Shown here in pieces: positions 8,951-17,612 of a stretch of DNA of 64,000 nucleotides. How positions within the stretch are numbered: position 1 is the stretch's first letter; the number at the start of each line of letters is the position of its first letter. Origin of the DNA: Hafnia alvei. GTDB taxonomy: Bacteria > Pseudomonadota > Gammaproteobacteria > Enterobacterales > Enterobacteriaceae. The DNA is taken from positions 248,001 through 312,000 of the forward strand of contig NZ_OZ061315.1 of NCBI RefSeq assembly GCF_964063325.1, given 5' to 3'. The translations under genes were made by a program, and so were the position numbers. The notes under the pieces are model-generated. The model saw only the letters and a list, made by a program, of their open reading frames with translations, had not been told where the DNA came from and did not search any database.

Positions 8951-9973
8951 GTGAGCTATGCATTTCCAGGGGCCTTCCCAGGCCGTCGTCTGCGTCGTGT
9001 TCGTCGCCATGATTTCAGCCGTCGTTTAGTTGCTGAAAACGTTCTGACCGTAGACGATCTGATTTACCCCGTGTTTGTCATGGAAGGCAAGAATCATCAG
9101 GAAGAAGTTTCCTCAATGCCGGGGGTGCACCGTATGACGATCGATCTGCTGATCAAAGAAGCAGAAGCGATCGCCAAACTGGGCGTACCGGTATTGTCGC
9201 TGTTCCCGGTTATTGGCACAGACAAAAAATCACTGCACGCAGAGGAAGCTTATAACCCTGATGGGCTGGTGCAGCGCGCCGTTCGTGCGCTGAAAGATGC
9301 GGTTCCTGAACTTGGTTTGCTGACCGATGTGGCGTTAGACCCTTATACCACTCATGGTCAGGATGGGGTTATTGACGCTGATGGCTACGTTATTAACGAC
9401 ATCACTAAAGAGATTCTGGTGCGTCAGGCACTCTCTCATGCCGAAGCCGGCGCTGAAATTATTGCACCGAGCGATATGATGGATGGGCGTATTGGCGCCA
9501 TTCGCGATCAGCTCGAAGCCCAGCAGATGGTCAATACCCAGATCATGGCGTACTCCGCTAAATATGCATCTTGCTACTACGGCCCATTCCGTGATGCATT
9601 GGGCTCTTCTGGCAATCTGAAAGGGGGTAATAAGAAAACCTATCAGATGGATCCAGCCAATAGCGATGAAGCCTTGCAGGAAGTTGCTCAGGATCTGCAA
9701 GAGGGCGCGGATATGGTGATGGTAAAACCGGGTATGCCATATCTGGATATGGTGCGTCGTGTGAAAGACACCTTCGGTGTGCCGACTTTTGCCTATCAGG
9801 TTTCCGGTGAGTATGCGATGCATATGGCCGCAATCCAAAATGGCTGGTTGCAAGAAAAACCAGCCATTATGGAATCTCTGATTTGCTTCAAGCGCGCGGG
9901 CGCCGACGGCGTGCTGACTTATTTCGCCAAGCGTGTTGCTCAGTGGCTGCATGACGCAGAAATGAATCGCTAA
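8951..9973 (+). CDS. hemB: Delta-aminolevulinic acid dehydratase (porphobilinogen synthase), Pseudomonas type
   Basis: Condenses two 5-aminolevulinate molecules to porphobilinogen, the second step of heme synthesis. Schiff-base lysines are visible in YSAKYAS (K204) and MVKPG (K259). The active-site metal segment reads TDVALDPYTTHGQDG, with A128, D130 and D138 where E. coli HemB has three zinc-binding cysteines, so this is the magnesium-type enzyme known from Pseudomonas. GTG 8951 is preferred: AAGGAG lies six bases upstream and the N-terminus fits the family. An ATG at 8933 overlapping tatD would add six residues. Confidence 0.93.
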   Translation: MSYAFPGAFPGRRLRRVRRHDFSRRLVAENVLTVDDLIYPVFVMEGKNHQEEVSSMPGVHRMTIDLLIKEAEAIAKLGVPVLSLFPVIGTDKKSLHAEEAYNPDGLVQRAVRALKDAVPELGLLTDVALDPYTTHGQDGVIDADGYVINDITKEILVRQALSHAEAGAEIIAPSDMMDGRIGAIRDQLEAQQMVNTQIMAYSAKYASCYYGPFRDALGSSGNLKGGNKKTYQMDPANSDEALQEVAQDLQEGADMVMVKPGMPYLDMVRRVKDTFGVPTFAYQVSGEYAMHMAAIQNGWLQEKPAIMESLICFKRAGADGVLTYFAKRVAQWLHDAEMNR

Positions 9974-9999
9974 TCATTGTTTGATTTGAAGAAGACAAG

Positions 10000-10032
10000 A
10001 ACCGCCGTTGATATCTCACGGCGGTTTTTTTG
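10000..10032 (+). terminator. Intrinsic terminator between hemB and rfaH
   Basis: The stem AACCGCCGT / ACGGCGGTT is followed by a run of seven T on the plus strand. It ends hemB transcripts; the convergent rfaH gene stops at its edge and may share it. Confidence 0.85.
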
Positions 10033-10033
10033 T

Positions 10034-10522
10034 TTAACGTTTTTCGAAATCCGTATTCTCAACGCTTTGCTGTACAGGTTTATTGAGCAGGTTAAGCAAT
10101 AGAATGGCTCGTTTTTCGCCATCGGCTTCGGTGTAAATGGCTTCAAAACCTTCAAACGCTCCGCTGGTGATCACTACGGTATCGCCGGGCGCTGGGGTAT
10201 CAGGGTCAATGCATTCAGTTGGGGGCGCCGTCATCAATTGCTTGATAACCTTAAAAGGAATGGTGACCGGTAGAGATCCAAATCGAACGAAATGGCTGAC
10301 ACCGCGCGTAGATTGTACCGTGGTGGTATGGACTCTTTCAGGGTCGAGCTCGATAAACATGTAGTTAGGGAACATGGGTTCCTTCACCTGTGTACGTTTG
10401 CCGCGAACGATTTTCTCCAACGTAATCATTGGAGTAAAGCAGGGAATTTCCTGACGCGTTAGATGCTCTTTCGCACGCTCTAGTTGACCTCTTTTGCAAT
10501 ACAGCAGATACCACGATTCCAT
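10034..10522 (-). CDS. rfaH: Transcription antiterminator RfaH
   Basis: A 162-residue NusG paralogue. The NGN domain covers about residues 1-100 (SWYLLYCKRGQ, FPNYMFIELDPE) and is followed by a linker and a C-terminal domain with GDTVVITSGAFEGFEAIY. RfaH is recruited at ops elements and suppresses polarity in long operons for LPS core, capsule and conjugation. It lies on the minus strand between hemB and pepE; in E. coli it lies between tatD and ubiD, so hemB and pepE are the additions here. Confidence 0.96.
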   Translation of the reverse strand: MESWYLLYCKRGQLERAKEHLTRQEIPCFTPMITLEKIVRGKRTQVKEPMFPNYMFIELDPERVHTTTVQSTRGVSHFVRFGSLPVTIPFKVIKQLMTAPPTECIDPDTPAPGDTVVITSGAFEGFEAIYTEADGEKRAILLLNLLNKPVQQSVENTDFEKR

Positions 10523-10775
10523 AACAACCTACGATTTAATGACTTACCCAGAGCATAGCAAAAGGTCGGATTGATAGACAGTTTCAGCTATTTATAGCGA
10601 GTATCTGCTATTGCTTACGCCGAGGTTTTACATTTTTTGCCACTTCAGGCAGAAGATCACAGCGTTGACCATAATTATTAGTTATAAATATCGCCCTATA
10701 TAACCATTCGGGTTAGGTGTGGTTTCGGCGTGATAAAGCGCAATAAAATCATTCTCAATGCTAGGAGAAATTCCC
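10523..10775. other. Divergent rfaH-pepE intergenic region
   Basis: This AT-rich spacer must hold the promoters of both divergent genes. I see no operator I can name. A ribosome site TAGGAGAA (10762-10769) precedes pepE. Confidence 0.5.
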
Positions 10776-11501
10776 ATGGAGTTGTTTTTACTGAGTAACG
10801 GTAAGGTTTCCGGTGAATCTGAATTGCTGGGTTATGCAAAAGGACCCATTCAGTCCATGCTGCTAAGCAAGAAGATACGTTCTGCGGTACTGGTGCCCTA
10901 TGCTGTGATCCGCGGTAACTACGACGCGCGTGCCGCAGAGTTAGAAAACTCATTAGGTATTCAAGTGACAAGCCTGCATCATTTTGACGATCCGGTTAAA
11001 GCCATTGAAGAGGCTGAATGTATTCTGGTGAGCGGCGGTAATACCTGGCTGCTGAACCAAATGCTGCATGAGAATGGCCTAATTGTGCCGATTCAGCGCG
11101 CGGTACGTGAACGTGAGATCCCCTATATCGGCTGGAGTGCCGGTTGTAACGTGGCAACGCCAAGCATTCGAACCACCAACGATATGCCGGTGCGCAATAG
11201 CGTGGTACTGCCTGCGCTAGGTTTGTTCCCTGTTCAGATCAACCCGCACTACATCGATGCCCACCTGAGTGGTCATATGGGGGAAACGCGCGACGAGCGT
11301 ATTGCCGAGTTTTGTGCGGTGAATCCAAGTGAATATGTAATTGCGTTACGTGAAGGTAGCTTGCTGCATGTCTCTGGTGATGAGCTGGAATACTACAGCG
11401 TGAAAGCTCAGGGATTTAAAGTATTCCGTCACAATCAAGAAACTCATGAGTATTTTGATACACAAGCATTGGCCGATATGGTGCCTTTTCGCTGCTGTTA
11501 A
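10776..11501 (+). CDS. pepE: Alpha-aspartyl dipeptidase PepE
   Basis: Serine peptidase of family S51 that cleaves N-terminal aspartyl dipeptides in the cytoplasm. The nucleophile elbow GWSAGCN places S121, with D136 and H158 (INPHY) completing the likely triad, matching the Salmonella enzyme. I chose ATG 10776 (241 residues, MELFLLSNGK) because a good ribosome site lies just upstream; the frame opens six residues earlier. E. coli has pepE elsewhere on the chromosome, so its position between rfaH and ubiD is a local difference. Confidence 0.9.
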   Translation: MELFLLSNGKVSGESELLGYAKGPIQSMLLSKKIRSAVLVPYAVIRGNYDARAAELENSLGIQVTSLHHFDDPVKAIEEAECILVSGGNTWLLNQMLHENGLIVPIQRAVREREIPYIGWSAGCNVATPSIRTTNDMPVRNSVVLPALGLFPVQINPHYIDAHLSGHMGETRDERIAEFCAVNPSEYVIALREGSLLHVSGDELEYYSVKAQGFKVFRHNQETHEYFDTQALADMVPFRCC

Positions 11502-11653
11502 CCGTCAATGAACAAAGATATTCCGTTTGTTGCGGGCAGCCTATCGAATGATAATGCTTATTAAAGCAATTAGTTACCTGCTTGTAACAAAAGTGCAGCA
11601 ACCAGAGTGAAGAACGCTTATAATGGGTTCTTCACCAGCCCAATAAGAAAGCT

Positions 11654-13162
11654 ATGAAATACCGTGACTTGCGCGAATTCCTCTCTTTGCTGGAACAGAG
11701 AGGTGAGCTAAAACGCATCAGCCAGCCAATCGATCCTTATCTGGAAATGACAGAAATTGCGGACCGCACTTTGCGTGCCGGTGGCCCGGCGTTGCTGTTT
11801 GAAAATCCTAAGGGATATGACATTCCTGTTTTGTGCAACCTGTTTGGTACAGCAAAGCGTGTCGCCTTAGGTATGGGACAGGAAGATGTTAGCGCGTTGC
11901 GTGAAGTCGGTAAGCTGTTGGCATTTTTAAAAGAACCAGAGCCGCCAAAGGGGTTTCGCGATCTGTTTGATAAACTGCCTCAGTTTAAACAGGTTCTGAA
12001 TATGCCGACGAAACGGCTGAGCACTGCGCCGTGCCAAGAACTTATTTGGCAGGGAGACGATGTAGATTTAGGTCGTATTCCGGTTATGCATTGCTGGCCT
12101 GAAGACGCAGCACCGCTGATTTCGTGGGGGCTGACGGTGACCCGTGGCCCGCATAAAGAGCGGCAGAACCTTGGCATCTATCGCCAGCAGGTTCTGGGCA
12201 AGAATAAAGTCATTATGCGCTGGCTGTCTCATCGCGGCGGTGCGCTTGATTTCCAAGAGTGGTGCCAAGCTCATCCAGGTGAACGCTTCCCGGTGTCCGT
12301 GGCTTTAGGCGCCGATCCAGCGACAATACTCGGCGCGGTGACGCCAGTGCCGGATACGCTTTCTGAATATGCGTTTGCAGGATTATTACGCGGCAATAAG
12401 AGCGAGGTCGTTAAATGTATTTCTAACGATCTGGAAGTGCCTGCCAGCGCTGAAATTGTGTTGGAAGGCTATATCGAGCCGGGTGAGATGGCGCCAGAAG
12501 GACCTTATGGCGACCACACGGGTTATTACAATGAAATCGATAATTTCCCCGTCTTTACCGTGACGCATATTACCCAGCGTCGTGATCCTATCTATCATTC
12601 GACCTATACCGGACGTCCACCGGATGAACCTGCGGTGATGGGACTGGCATTAAACGAAGTTTTTGTGCCTATTCTGCAAAAGCAGTTCCCGGAAATAGTG
12701 GATTTCTATCTGCCGCCGGAAGGGTGTTCATATCGAATGGCGGTCGTCACGATGAAGAAACAGTACGCCGGTCATGCCAAGCGCGTGATGATGGGCGTCT
12801 GGTCGTTTTTACGCCAATTTATGTACACCAAATTTGTCATTGTTTGTGATGACGATATCAATGCTCGAGATTGGAACGACGTTATTTGGGCTATCACTAC
12901 TCGAATGGATCCCGCGCGTGATACGGTGATGATTGAAAATACACCGATAGATTATCTTGATTTCGCTTCACCGGTGTCGGGGCTGGGTTCCAAAATGGGA
13001 CTGGATGCCACCAACAAATGGCCGGGTGAAACACAACGCGAATGGGGACGCCCCATTGTTATGGATGAAAAAGTCCGCACGCGGATTGATGCCATCTGGG
13101 ATGAACTGGCAATTCTGGAAGATAACCATACTGACGCTAAGAATAGCCGCAAGCCTAATTAA
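11654..13162 (+). CDS. ubiD: 3-octaprenyl-4-hydroxybenzoate carboxy-lyase UbiD
   Basis: Decarboxylates 3-octaprenyl-4-hydroxybenzoate in ubiquinone synthesis with prenylated FMN supplied by UbiX. The 502-residue protein starts MKYRDLREFLSLLEQRGELKRI and contains the conserved segment PGEMAPEGPYGDHTGYYNE, which lies at the cofactor site, and YTGRPPDEPAVMG. A TATAAT at 11619-11624 gives a plausible promoter. fre follows after 48 bases, as in E. coli. Confidence 0.98.
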   Translation: MKYRDLREFLSLLEQRGELKRISQPIDPYLEMTEIADRTLRAGGPALLFENPKGYDIPVLCNLFGTAKRVALGMGQEDVSALREVGKLLAFLKEPEPPKGFRDLFDKLPQFKQVLNMPTKRLSTAPCQELIWQGDDVDLGRIPVMHCWPEDAAPLISWGLTVTRGPHKERQNLGIYRQQVLGKNKVIMRWLSHRGGALDFQEWCQAHPGERFPVSVALGADPATILGAVTPVPDTLSEYAFAGLLRGNKSEVVKCISNDLEVPASAEIVLEGYIEPGEMAPEGPYGDHTGYYNEIDNFPVFTVTHITQRRDPIYHSTYTGRPPDEPAVMGLALNEVFVPILQKQFPEIVDFYLPPEGCSYRMAVVTMKKQYAGHAKRVMMGVWSFLRQFMYTKFVIVCDDDINARDWNDVIWAITTRMDPARDTVMIENTPIDYLDFASPVSGLGSKMGLDATNKWPGETQREWGRPIVMDEKVRTRIDAIWDELAILEDNHTDAKNSRKPN

Positions 13163-13210
13163 CGGCGGCTGTCTGGTTATGCAAAACCCTTTATCCGATA
13201 GAGTAACTAC

Positions 13211-13912
13211 ATGACAACGTTGAGCTGTAAAGTCACTTCCGTTGAGGCTATCACCGATACGGTTTATCGCGTTCGCTTAGTGCCGGAAGCACCGGTTTCG
13301 TTTCGCGCAGGCCAGTATTTGATGGTTGAAATGGATGAGCGTGACAAGCGTCCGTTCTCTATGGCTTCAACGCCATTGGAAAAGGATTTTATCGAACTGC
13401 ATATCGGCGCTTCAGAGATCAATCTCTATGCGATGGCGGTAATGGATCGCATCCTGAAAGATCGTGTGGTGAATGTTGATATCCCTCACGGCGAAGCTTG
13501 GCTGCGCGAAGAGGGCGATCGTCCATTAGTGTTGATCGCCGGTGGTACCGGATTCTCCTACACTCGCTCTATTCTGATGATGGCGCTGGCACAGCAGCCT
13601 AATCGTGAAATCGCGATTTATTGGGGTGGACGTGAATCCAAGTATTTGTACGATCTGGCTGAGTTAGAAGCGCTGCAAGAAAAACACCCACAGCTGAAGG
13701 TTATCCCGGTGGTTGAACAGCCTGAAGAGGGCTGGAACGGCCGAACCGGTACCGTTTTGAGTGCAGTTTTGCAAGACTACGGCTCGCTGGCAGAATACGA
13801 TATCTACATCGCTGGGCGTTTTGAAATGGCGAAGATTGCGCGTGAGCGTTTTTGCGCCGAACGTGAAGCCAAAGTAGAGCATATGTTTGGCGATGCGTTT
13901 GCGTTCATCTGA
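13211..13912 (+). CDS. fre: NAD(P)H-flavin reductase Fre
   Basis: A 233-residue ferredoxin-reductase-like enzyme that reduces free flavins with NAD(P)H. The flavin-contact motif RPFSMAST is at residues 46-53 and the nucleotide-binding motif LIAGGTGFSYTRSIL near residue 110. Reduced flavin made here can supply flavin-dependent enzymes and ferric reduction. It follows ubiD closely and probably shares its transcript. Confidence 0.96.
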   Translation: MTTLSCKVTSVEAITDTVYRVRLVPEAPVSFRAGQYLMVEMDERDKRPFSMASTPLEKDFIELHIGASEINLYAMAVMDRILKDRVVNVDIPHGEAWLREEGDRPLVLIAGGTGFSYTRSILMMALAQQPNREIAIYWGGRESKYLYDLAELEALQEKHPQLKVIPVVEQPEEGWNGRTGTVLSAVLQDYGSLAEYDIYIAGRFEMAKIARERFCAEREAKVEHMFGDAFAFI

Positions 13913-13919
13913 TATAACG

Positions 13920-13955
13920 CATCTGCTAGTAGGGTGTATCGACTGCTAGCAGATG
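13920..13955. repeat. Inverted repeat downstream of fre
   Basis: Perfect 10-base arms CATCTGCTAG (13920-13929) and CTAGCAGATG (13946-13955) flank a 16-base loop. No T run follows, so it is not a classical terminator, though it could protect the 3' end of the fre transcript. Confidence 0.6.
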
Positions 13956-13971
13956 ATGTTCTGCCAGAAAT

Positions 13972-13996
13972 AAAAAACCCGCCCCTGACAGGCGGG
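13972..13996 (-). terminator. Intrinsic terminator of fadBA
   Basis: On the minus strand CCCGCC / GGCGGG with a 7-base loop is followed by six T. It lies 20 bases beyond the fadA stop. Confidence 0.85.
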
Positions 13997-14016
13997 AAGT
14001 ACGGCAACTAAACTAT

Positions 14017-15195
14017 TTATACCCGCTCGAATACGGTCGCAATACCCTGACCTAAACCAATACACATGGTTGCCAGACCAAACTGTACGTCACGGCGCTC
14101 CATCAGATTCAGCAGTGTGGTTGAGATACGTGAACCGGAACAGCCGAGTGGATGGCCTAAGGCGATTGCCCCGCCGTTAAGATTCACCTTTTCATCTAAC
14201 ACATCCAGCAGCCCAAGATCTTTTAGACATGGTAAGGTCTGAGCGGCAAACGCCTCGTTCAATTCAAACTGCCCGATATCTGAGATGCTCAGTCCTGCAC
14301 GCTTTAAGGCGAGCTGTGTAGCGGGCACAGGGCCATATCCCATAATGGAAGGATCGCAGCCCACTACGGCCATTGAACGGATGCGTGCGCGTGGTTTTAA
14401 GCCCAACGATTTGGCGCGTGACTCGCTCATCAGCAGCATCGCCGATGCACCATCGGAAAGTGCTGAGGAGGTGCCTGCCGTGACGGTACCATTTACCGGA
14501 TCGAAGGCGGGCCTTAGCGCTGCCAAGTTGGCGACGGTGGTTTCAGGGCGAATGACTTCATCATTAAACAGCATTTTCAATACGCCGTCGGCATCGTGAC
14601 CTGCAGTAGGGACGATCTCGTTTTTAAATGCGCCAGAGGTTGTGGCGGCATAGGCACGCTGATGCGAGCGAGCGGCAAATTCGTCCTGCATTTCACGGCT
14701 GATTTTGTGCATTTTCGCCAGCATTTCCGCGGTCAGCCCCATCATCCCTGCCGCTTTGGCAACGGTGCGGCTTAGGCCTGGGTGGAAATCAACGCCGTGG
14801 CTCATCGGCACGTGGCCCATATGCTCAACGCCGCCAATCAGACTAATTTGTGCGTCGCCGATCATAATGGCGCGAGCGGCATCGTGAATCGCCTGCATCG
14901 ATGAACCGCACAGACGGTTAACCGTCGTCGCTGGTACGCTATGTGGCAGTTCAGCCAACAGCGCGGCATTACGTGCAATATTAAAGCCTTGTTCCAACGT
15001 TTGTTGTACGCAGCCCCAGTAAATATCGTCGATCTCTTTTGCATCAACGTTTGGGTTGCGGCTAAGTAGCGAACGCATCAGATGCGCCGAAAGATCTTCG
15101 GCTCGAACCTGACGATATGCGCCGCCTTTCGAGCGGCCCATCGGCGTACGGACGGCATCAATAACCACCACGTTTTCAATTGAACGGTTTTCCAT
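14017..15195 (-). CDS. fadA: 3-ketoacyl-CoA thiolase FadA
   Basis: Beta subunit of the aerobic fatty-acid oxidation complex; cleaves 3-ketoacyl-CoA to acetyl-CoA and a shortened acyl-CoA. The nucleophile is C96 in NRLCGSSM, and the C-terminal active-site motifs GHPLGCSG and CIGLGQG are intact. At 392 residues it is five longer than the E. coli protein, the extra residues being at the N-terminus. The start is set by AAGGAAGG immediately upstream of ATG; the frame runs open into fadB. It follows fadB after 10 bases. Confidence 0.97.
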   Translation of the reverse strand: MENRSIENVVVIDAVRTPMGRSKGGAYRQVRAEDLSAHLMRSLLSRNPNVDAKEIDDIYWGCVQQTLEQGFNIARNAALLAELPHSVPATTVNRLCGSSMQAIHDAARAIMIGDAQISLIGGVEHMGHVPMSHGVDFHPGLSRTVAKAAGMMGLTAEMLAKMHKISREMQDEFAARSHQRAYAATTSGAFKNEIVPTAGHDADGVLKMLFNDEVIRPETTVANLAALRPAFDPVNGTVTAGTSSALSDGASAMLLMSESRAKSLGLKPRARIRSMAVVGCDPSIMGYGPVPATQLALKRAGLSISDIGQFELNEAFAAQTLPCLKDLGLLDVLDEKVNLNGGAIALGHPLGCSGSRISTTLLNLMERRDVQFGLATMCIGLGQGIATVFERV

Positions 15196-15205
15196 GATTC
15201 CTTCC

Positions 15206-17410
15206 TTAAGCCTGTTGAGTGGCGCTGGAGGCCATCGTTGCATCGGTCTCAATCGGTGCCGCTGCTGGATAATAGGTCGCGTTGGTTTCTGCTTTGGCTC
15301 GTAGGCCCGCTGGCACCTGATACAGTTCGCCTAAATGCTGATAACGCTGGGCCATTTCGACATATTGCGTGGTGCCAATGGTGTCCAGATAGCGGAATGC
15401 GCCACCGTGGAACGGAGGGAAACCAATGCCATAGACCAGCGCCATATCTGCTTCTGCAGGGCTTGCCACGATTTTCTCTTCGAAGCAGCGAACGACTTCG
15501 TTGATCATCGGGATCATCATCCGAGCGATGATCTCTTCATCACTGAACTGTTCGTTAGATGGTGCCACCTCTGCTAACAGAGCCGCAGTTTGCTCATCTT
15601 GCACTTTGCGTGGTTTGCCTTTGCTGTCCTGCTCGTAACGATAGAAGCCTACGGCATTTTTCTGACCAAAGCGCTGTGCATCAAACATCACATCCACTGC
15701 ATCGCGATAGTTTTTGCCCATACGCTGCGGGAAACCTTGAGCCATAACCGCTTGAGCATGATGTGCCGTGTCGATGCCGACGACGTCGAGCAGATAAGCA
15801 GGGCCCATTGGCCAGCCAAACTGTTTCTCCATCACTTTATCCACTTGGCGGAAATCAGCCCCGTCGCGCAACAGCAGGCTAAAACCGGCGAAGTAAGGGA
15901 ACAACACGCGGTTGACGAAGAAACCAGGGCAATCATTTACTACGATCGGTGTTTTGCCCATTTTGGTGGCATAAGCCACAACGGTACCAATCGTTTGATC
16001 GGAGGTTTTAGCGCCGCGAATGATCTCAACCAATGGCATGCGATGTACTGGGTTAAAGAAGTGCATACCGCAGAAGTTTTCAGGACGTTGCAGCGAGGCG
16101 GCTAACTGATCGATAGGGATGGTGGACGTATTCGAAGCCAGAACCGCGTCTGGTTTAATCAATGATTCAGCTTCCGCTAATACGGCCGCCTTAATTTTTG
16201 GGTTTTCAACTACGGCCTCAACCACGATTTGCGCTTGCTCAATACCCGCGTAGTTCAGCGTTGGTTGGATTGTGGAAAGGATCTGCGCCATTTTCAGGCC
16301 GTTGATCTTCCCACGTTCGAGCTGTTTGTTGAGGAGTTTTCCGGCTTCGTTCATACCGAGCACCAGCGATTTTTCACTGATGTCTTTCATTAACACTGGC
16401 GTACCTTTGAGCGCAGATTGATAGGCAATGCCGCCTCCCATAATACCAGCACCGAGCACCACGGCCTGCGAGGGAACTTGTCCAGACTGGGCAAGTTTCT
16501 TTGCTTTGCCTTTCACAAACTGATCGTTGAGGAAAATCCCAACCAGCGCACGAGCTTGAGTAGTGCGGGTTAATGGCACAAAGCTGGCAGTTTCAAGTTT
16601 GAGCGCTTCGGCACGTTTTAAACCAGCAGCGGCTTCAATGGTTTTTACCGCGGTGATAGGCGCAGGATAATGTTTCCCTGCGGTTTGCATCACCATGCCT
16701 TTGGCCGTGGTGAAGCTCATCAGCGATTCAATCGGGCTGAGTTTTAACGGTTCAAGTTTTGGCTGGCGCTGTGCTTTCCAGTCAAGTTGGCCATCGATGG
16801 CTTGGTGCAACATTTTAAGTGCGCCGCTGACCAGTTTATCTTGCGATACTACGGCATCGACTAAACCAACTTTTAGGGCTTGTTCGGCACCAATATCTTT
16901 ACCGGCGGCAATGATCTCCAGTGCGCTATCCGCACCGAGCAGGCGCGGCAAACGTACCGAACCGCCAAAGCCAGGCATAATTCCTAGCTTAGTTTCAGGC
17001 AGGCCAATGCGAACGTCCGGCGTGGCGATGCGAAAATCGGTGGCTAATACACACTCACAACCACCGCCCAGCGCATAGCCATTTACGGCGGTAATGGTGG
17101 GCACGGGTAAATCTTCTAAACGGTTAAATACGCTATTAGCGAAGTTGAGCCACTCCGTGAGTTTTTCTGCTGGAGCCGCAAATAGAGATAAAAACTCGGT
17201 GATATCTGCGCCAACGATAAAAGCGGCTTTGGTTGAGCGCACCAATAGACCACGCAGCTGCGGCTGTTTTTCAAGCACGTCTAGAGCTGCGCCTAAGCTG
17301 GCAACAGTTTTGGTATCCAGCTTGTTAATGGCGGCTGGAGCGTCAAATACCAGCTCGGCAATGCCGTCTTCGAGCCAGTTTACATGTAGGTTTTCGCCTT
17401 GGTAGAGCAT
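15206..17410 (-). CDS. fadB: Fatty-acid oxidation complex subunit alpha FadB
   Basis: A 734-residue multifunctional enzyme: an N-terminal enoyl-CoA hydratase/isomerase domain (oxyanion-hole region YALGGGCECVLATD, about residues 105-120) and a C-terminal 3-hydroxyacyl-CoA dehydrogenase (GAGIMGGGIAYQ for NAD; MHFFNPVHRMPLVEIIRG). It pairs with FadA in beta-oxidation. The start is MLYQGENLHVN, aligning with E. coli MLYKGDTL; the open frame extends 37 codons further up, across the FadR operator, and is not expected to be translated. Confidence 0.97.
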   Translation of the reverse strand: MLYQGENLHVNWLEDGIAELVFDAPAAINKLDTKTVASLGAALDVLEKQPQLRGLLVRSTKAAFIVGADITEFLSLFAAPAEKLTEWLNFANSVFNRLEDLPVPTITAVNGYALGGGCECVLATDFRIATPDVRIGLPETKLGIMPGFGGSVRLPRLLGADSALEIIAAGKDIGAEQALKVGLVDAVVSQDKLVSGALKMLHQAIDGQLDWKAQRQPKLEPLKLSPIESLMSFTTAKGMVMQTAGKHYPAPITAVKTIEAAAGLKRAEALKLETASFVPLTRTTQARALVGIFLNDQFVKGKAKKLAQSGQVPSQAVVLGAGIMGGGIAYQSALKGTPVLMKDISEKSLVLGMNEAGKLLNKQLERGKINGLKMAQILSTIQPTLNYAGIEQAQIVVEAVVENPKIKAAVLAEAESLIKPDAVLASNTSTIPIDQLAASLQRPENFCGMHFFNPVHRMPLVEIIRGAKTSDQTIGTVVAYATKMGKTPIVVNDCPGFFVNRVLFPYFAGFSLLLRDGADFRQVDKVMEKQFGWPMGPAYLLDVVGIDTAHHAQAVMAQGFPQRMGKNYRDAVDVMFDAQRFGQKNAVGFYRYEQDSKGKPRKVQDEQTAALLAEVAPSNEQFSDEEIIARMMIPMINEVVRCFEEKIVASPAEADMALVYGIGFPPFHGGAFRYLDTIGTTQYVEMAQRYQHLGELYQVPAGLRAKAETNATYYPAAAPIETDATMASSATQQA

Positions 17411-17436
17411 CGTGATCTCCTGAATCAGCGCAGTTG

Positions 17437-17453
17437 ATCTGGTATGACCAGAT
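17437..17453. promoter_or_regulatory. FadR operator of fadBA
   Basis: The palindrome ATCTGGTATGACCAGAT differs by one central base from the E. coli fadB FadR site as I recall it (ATCTGGTACGACCAGAT). It lies 27 bases upstream of fadB, where binding of FadR would block transcription until long-chain acyl-CoA releases it. Confidence 0.9.
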
Positions 17454-17506
17454 GCTTTGAAGTGTGGTTTTAATGTTAATTTTTTGCAAACAAAACATTG
17501 CGCATT

Positions 17507-17522
17507 TGCAAACTTGATCACA
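17507..17522. promoter_or_regulatory. Possible CRP site between fadB and pepQ
   Basis: On the minus strand it reads TGTGA TCAAGT TTGCA: one half-site is perfect and the other matches three of five bases. The position in the divergent fadB-pepQ gap would fit glucose control of fadBA, but the match is only partial. Confidence 0.35.
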
Positions 17523-17612
17523 GAGAGTTGAATGGGGCTTTTGCCAACTTCCTGTTTTTAAGGAGTGCTGTGATAAGATGGAAAAATTCGTTGTGGGCAA
17601 AGGGTCATTTAC

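Noticed and set aside
9970..10155. A 61-codon minus-strand frame overlapping the hemB-rfaH terminator
   Set aside because: It is composed of terminator and out-of-frame rfaH sequence and has no ribosome site.
11549..11563. TGATAATGCTTATTA between pepE and ubiD as a second Fur box
   Set aside because: It has two mismatches to the 7-1-7 consensus in an AT-rich gap, and ubiD is not a known iron-repressed gene. A chance match is likely.
13920..13955. Inverted repeat after fre as an intrinsic terminator
   Set aside because: No T run follows the stem on either strand; it is listed only as a repeat.
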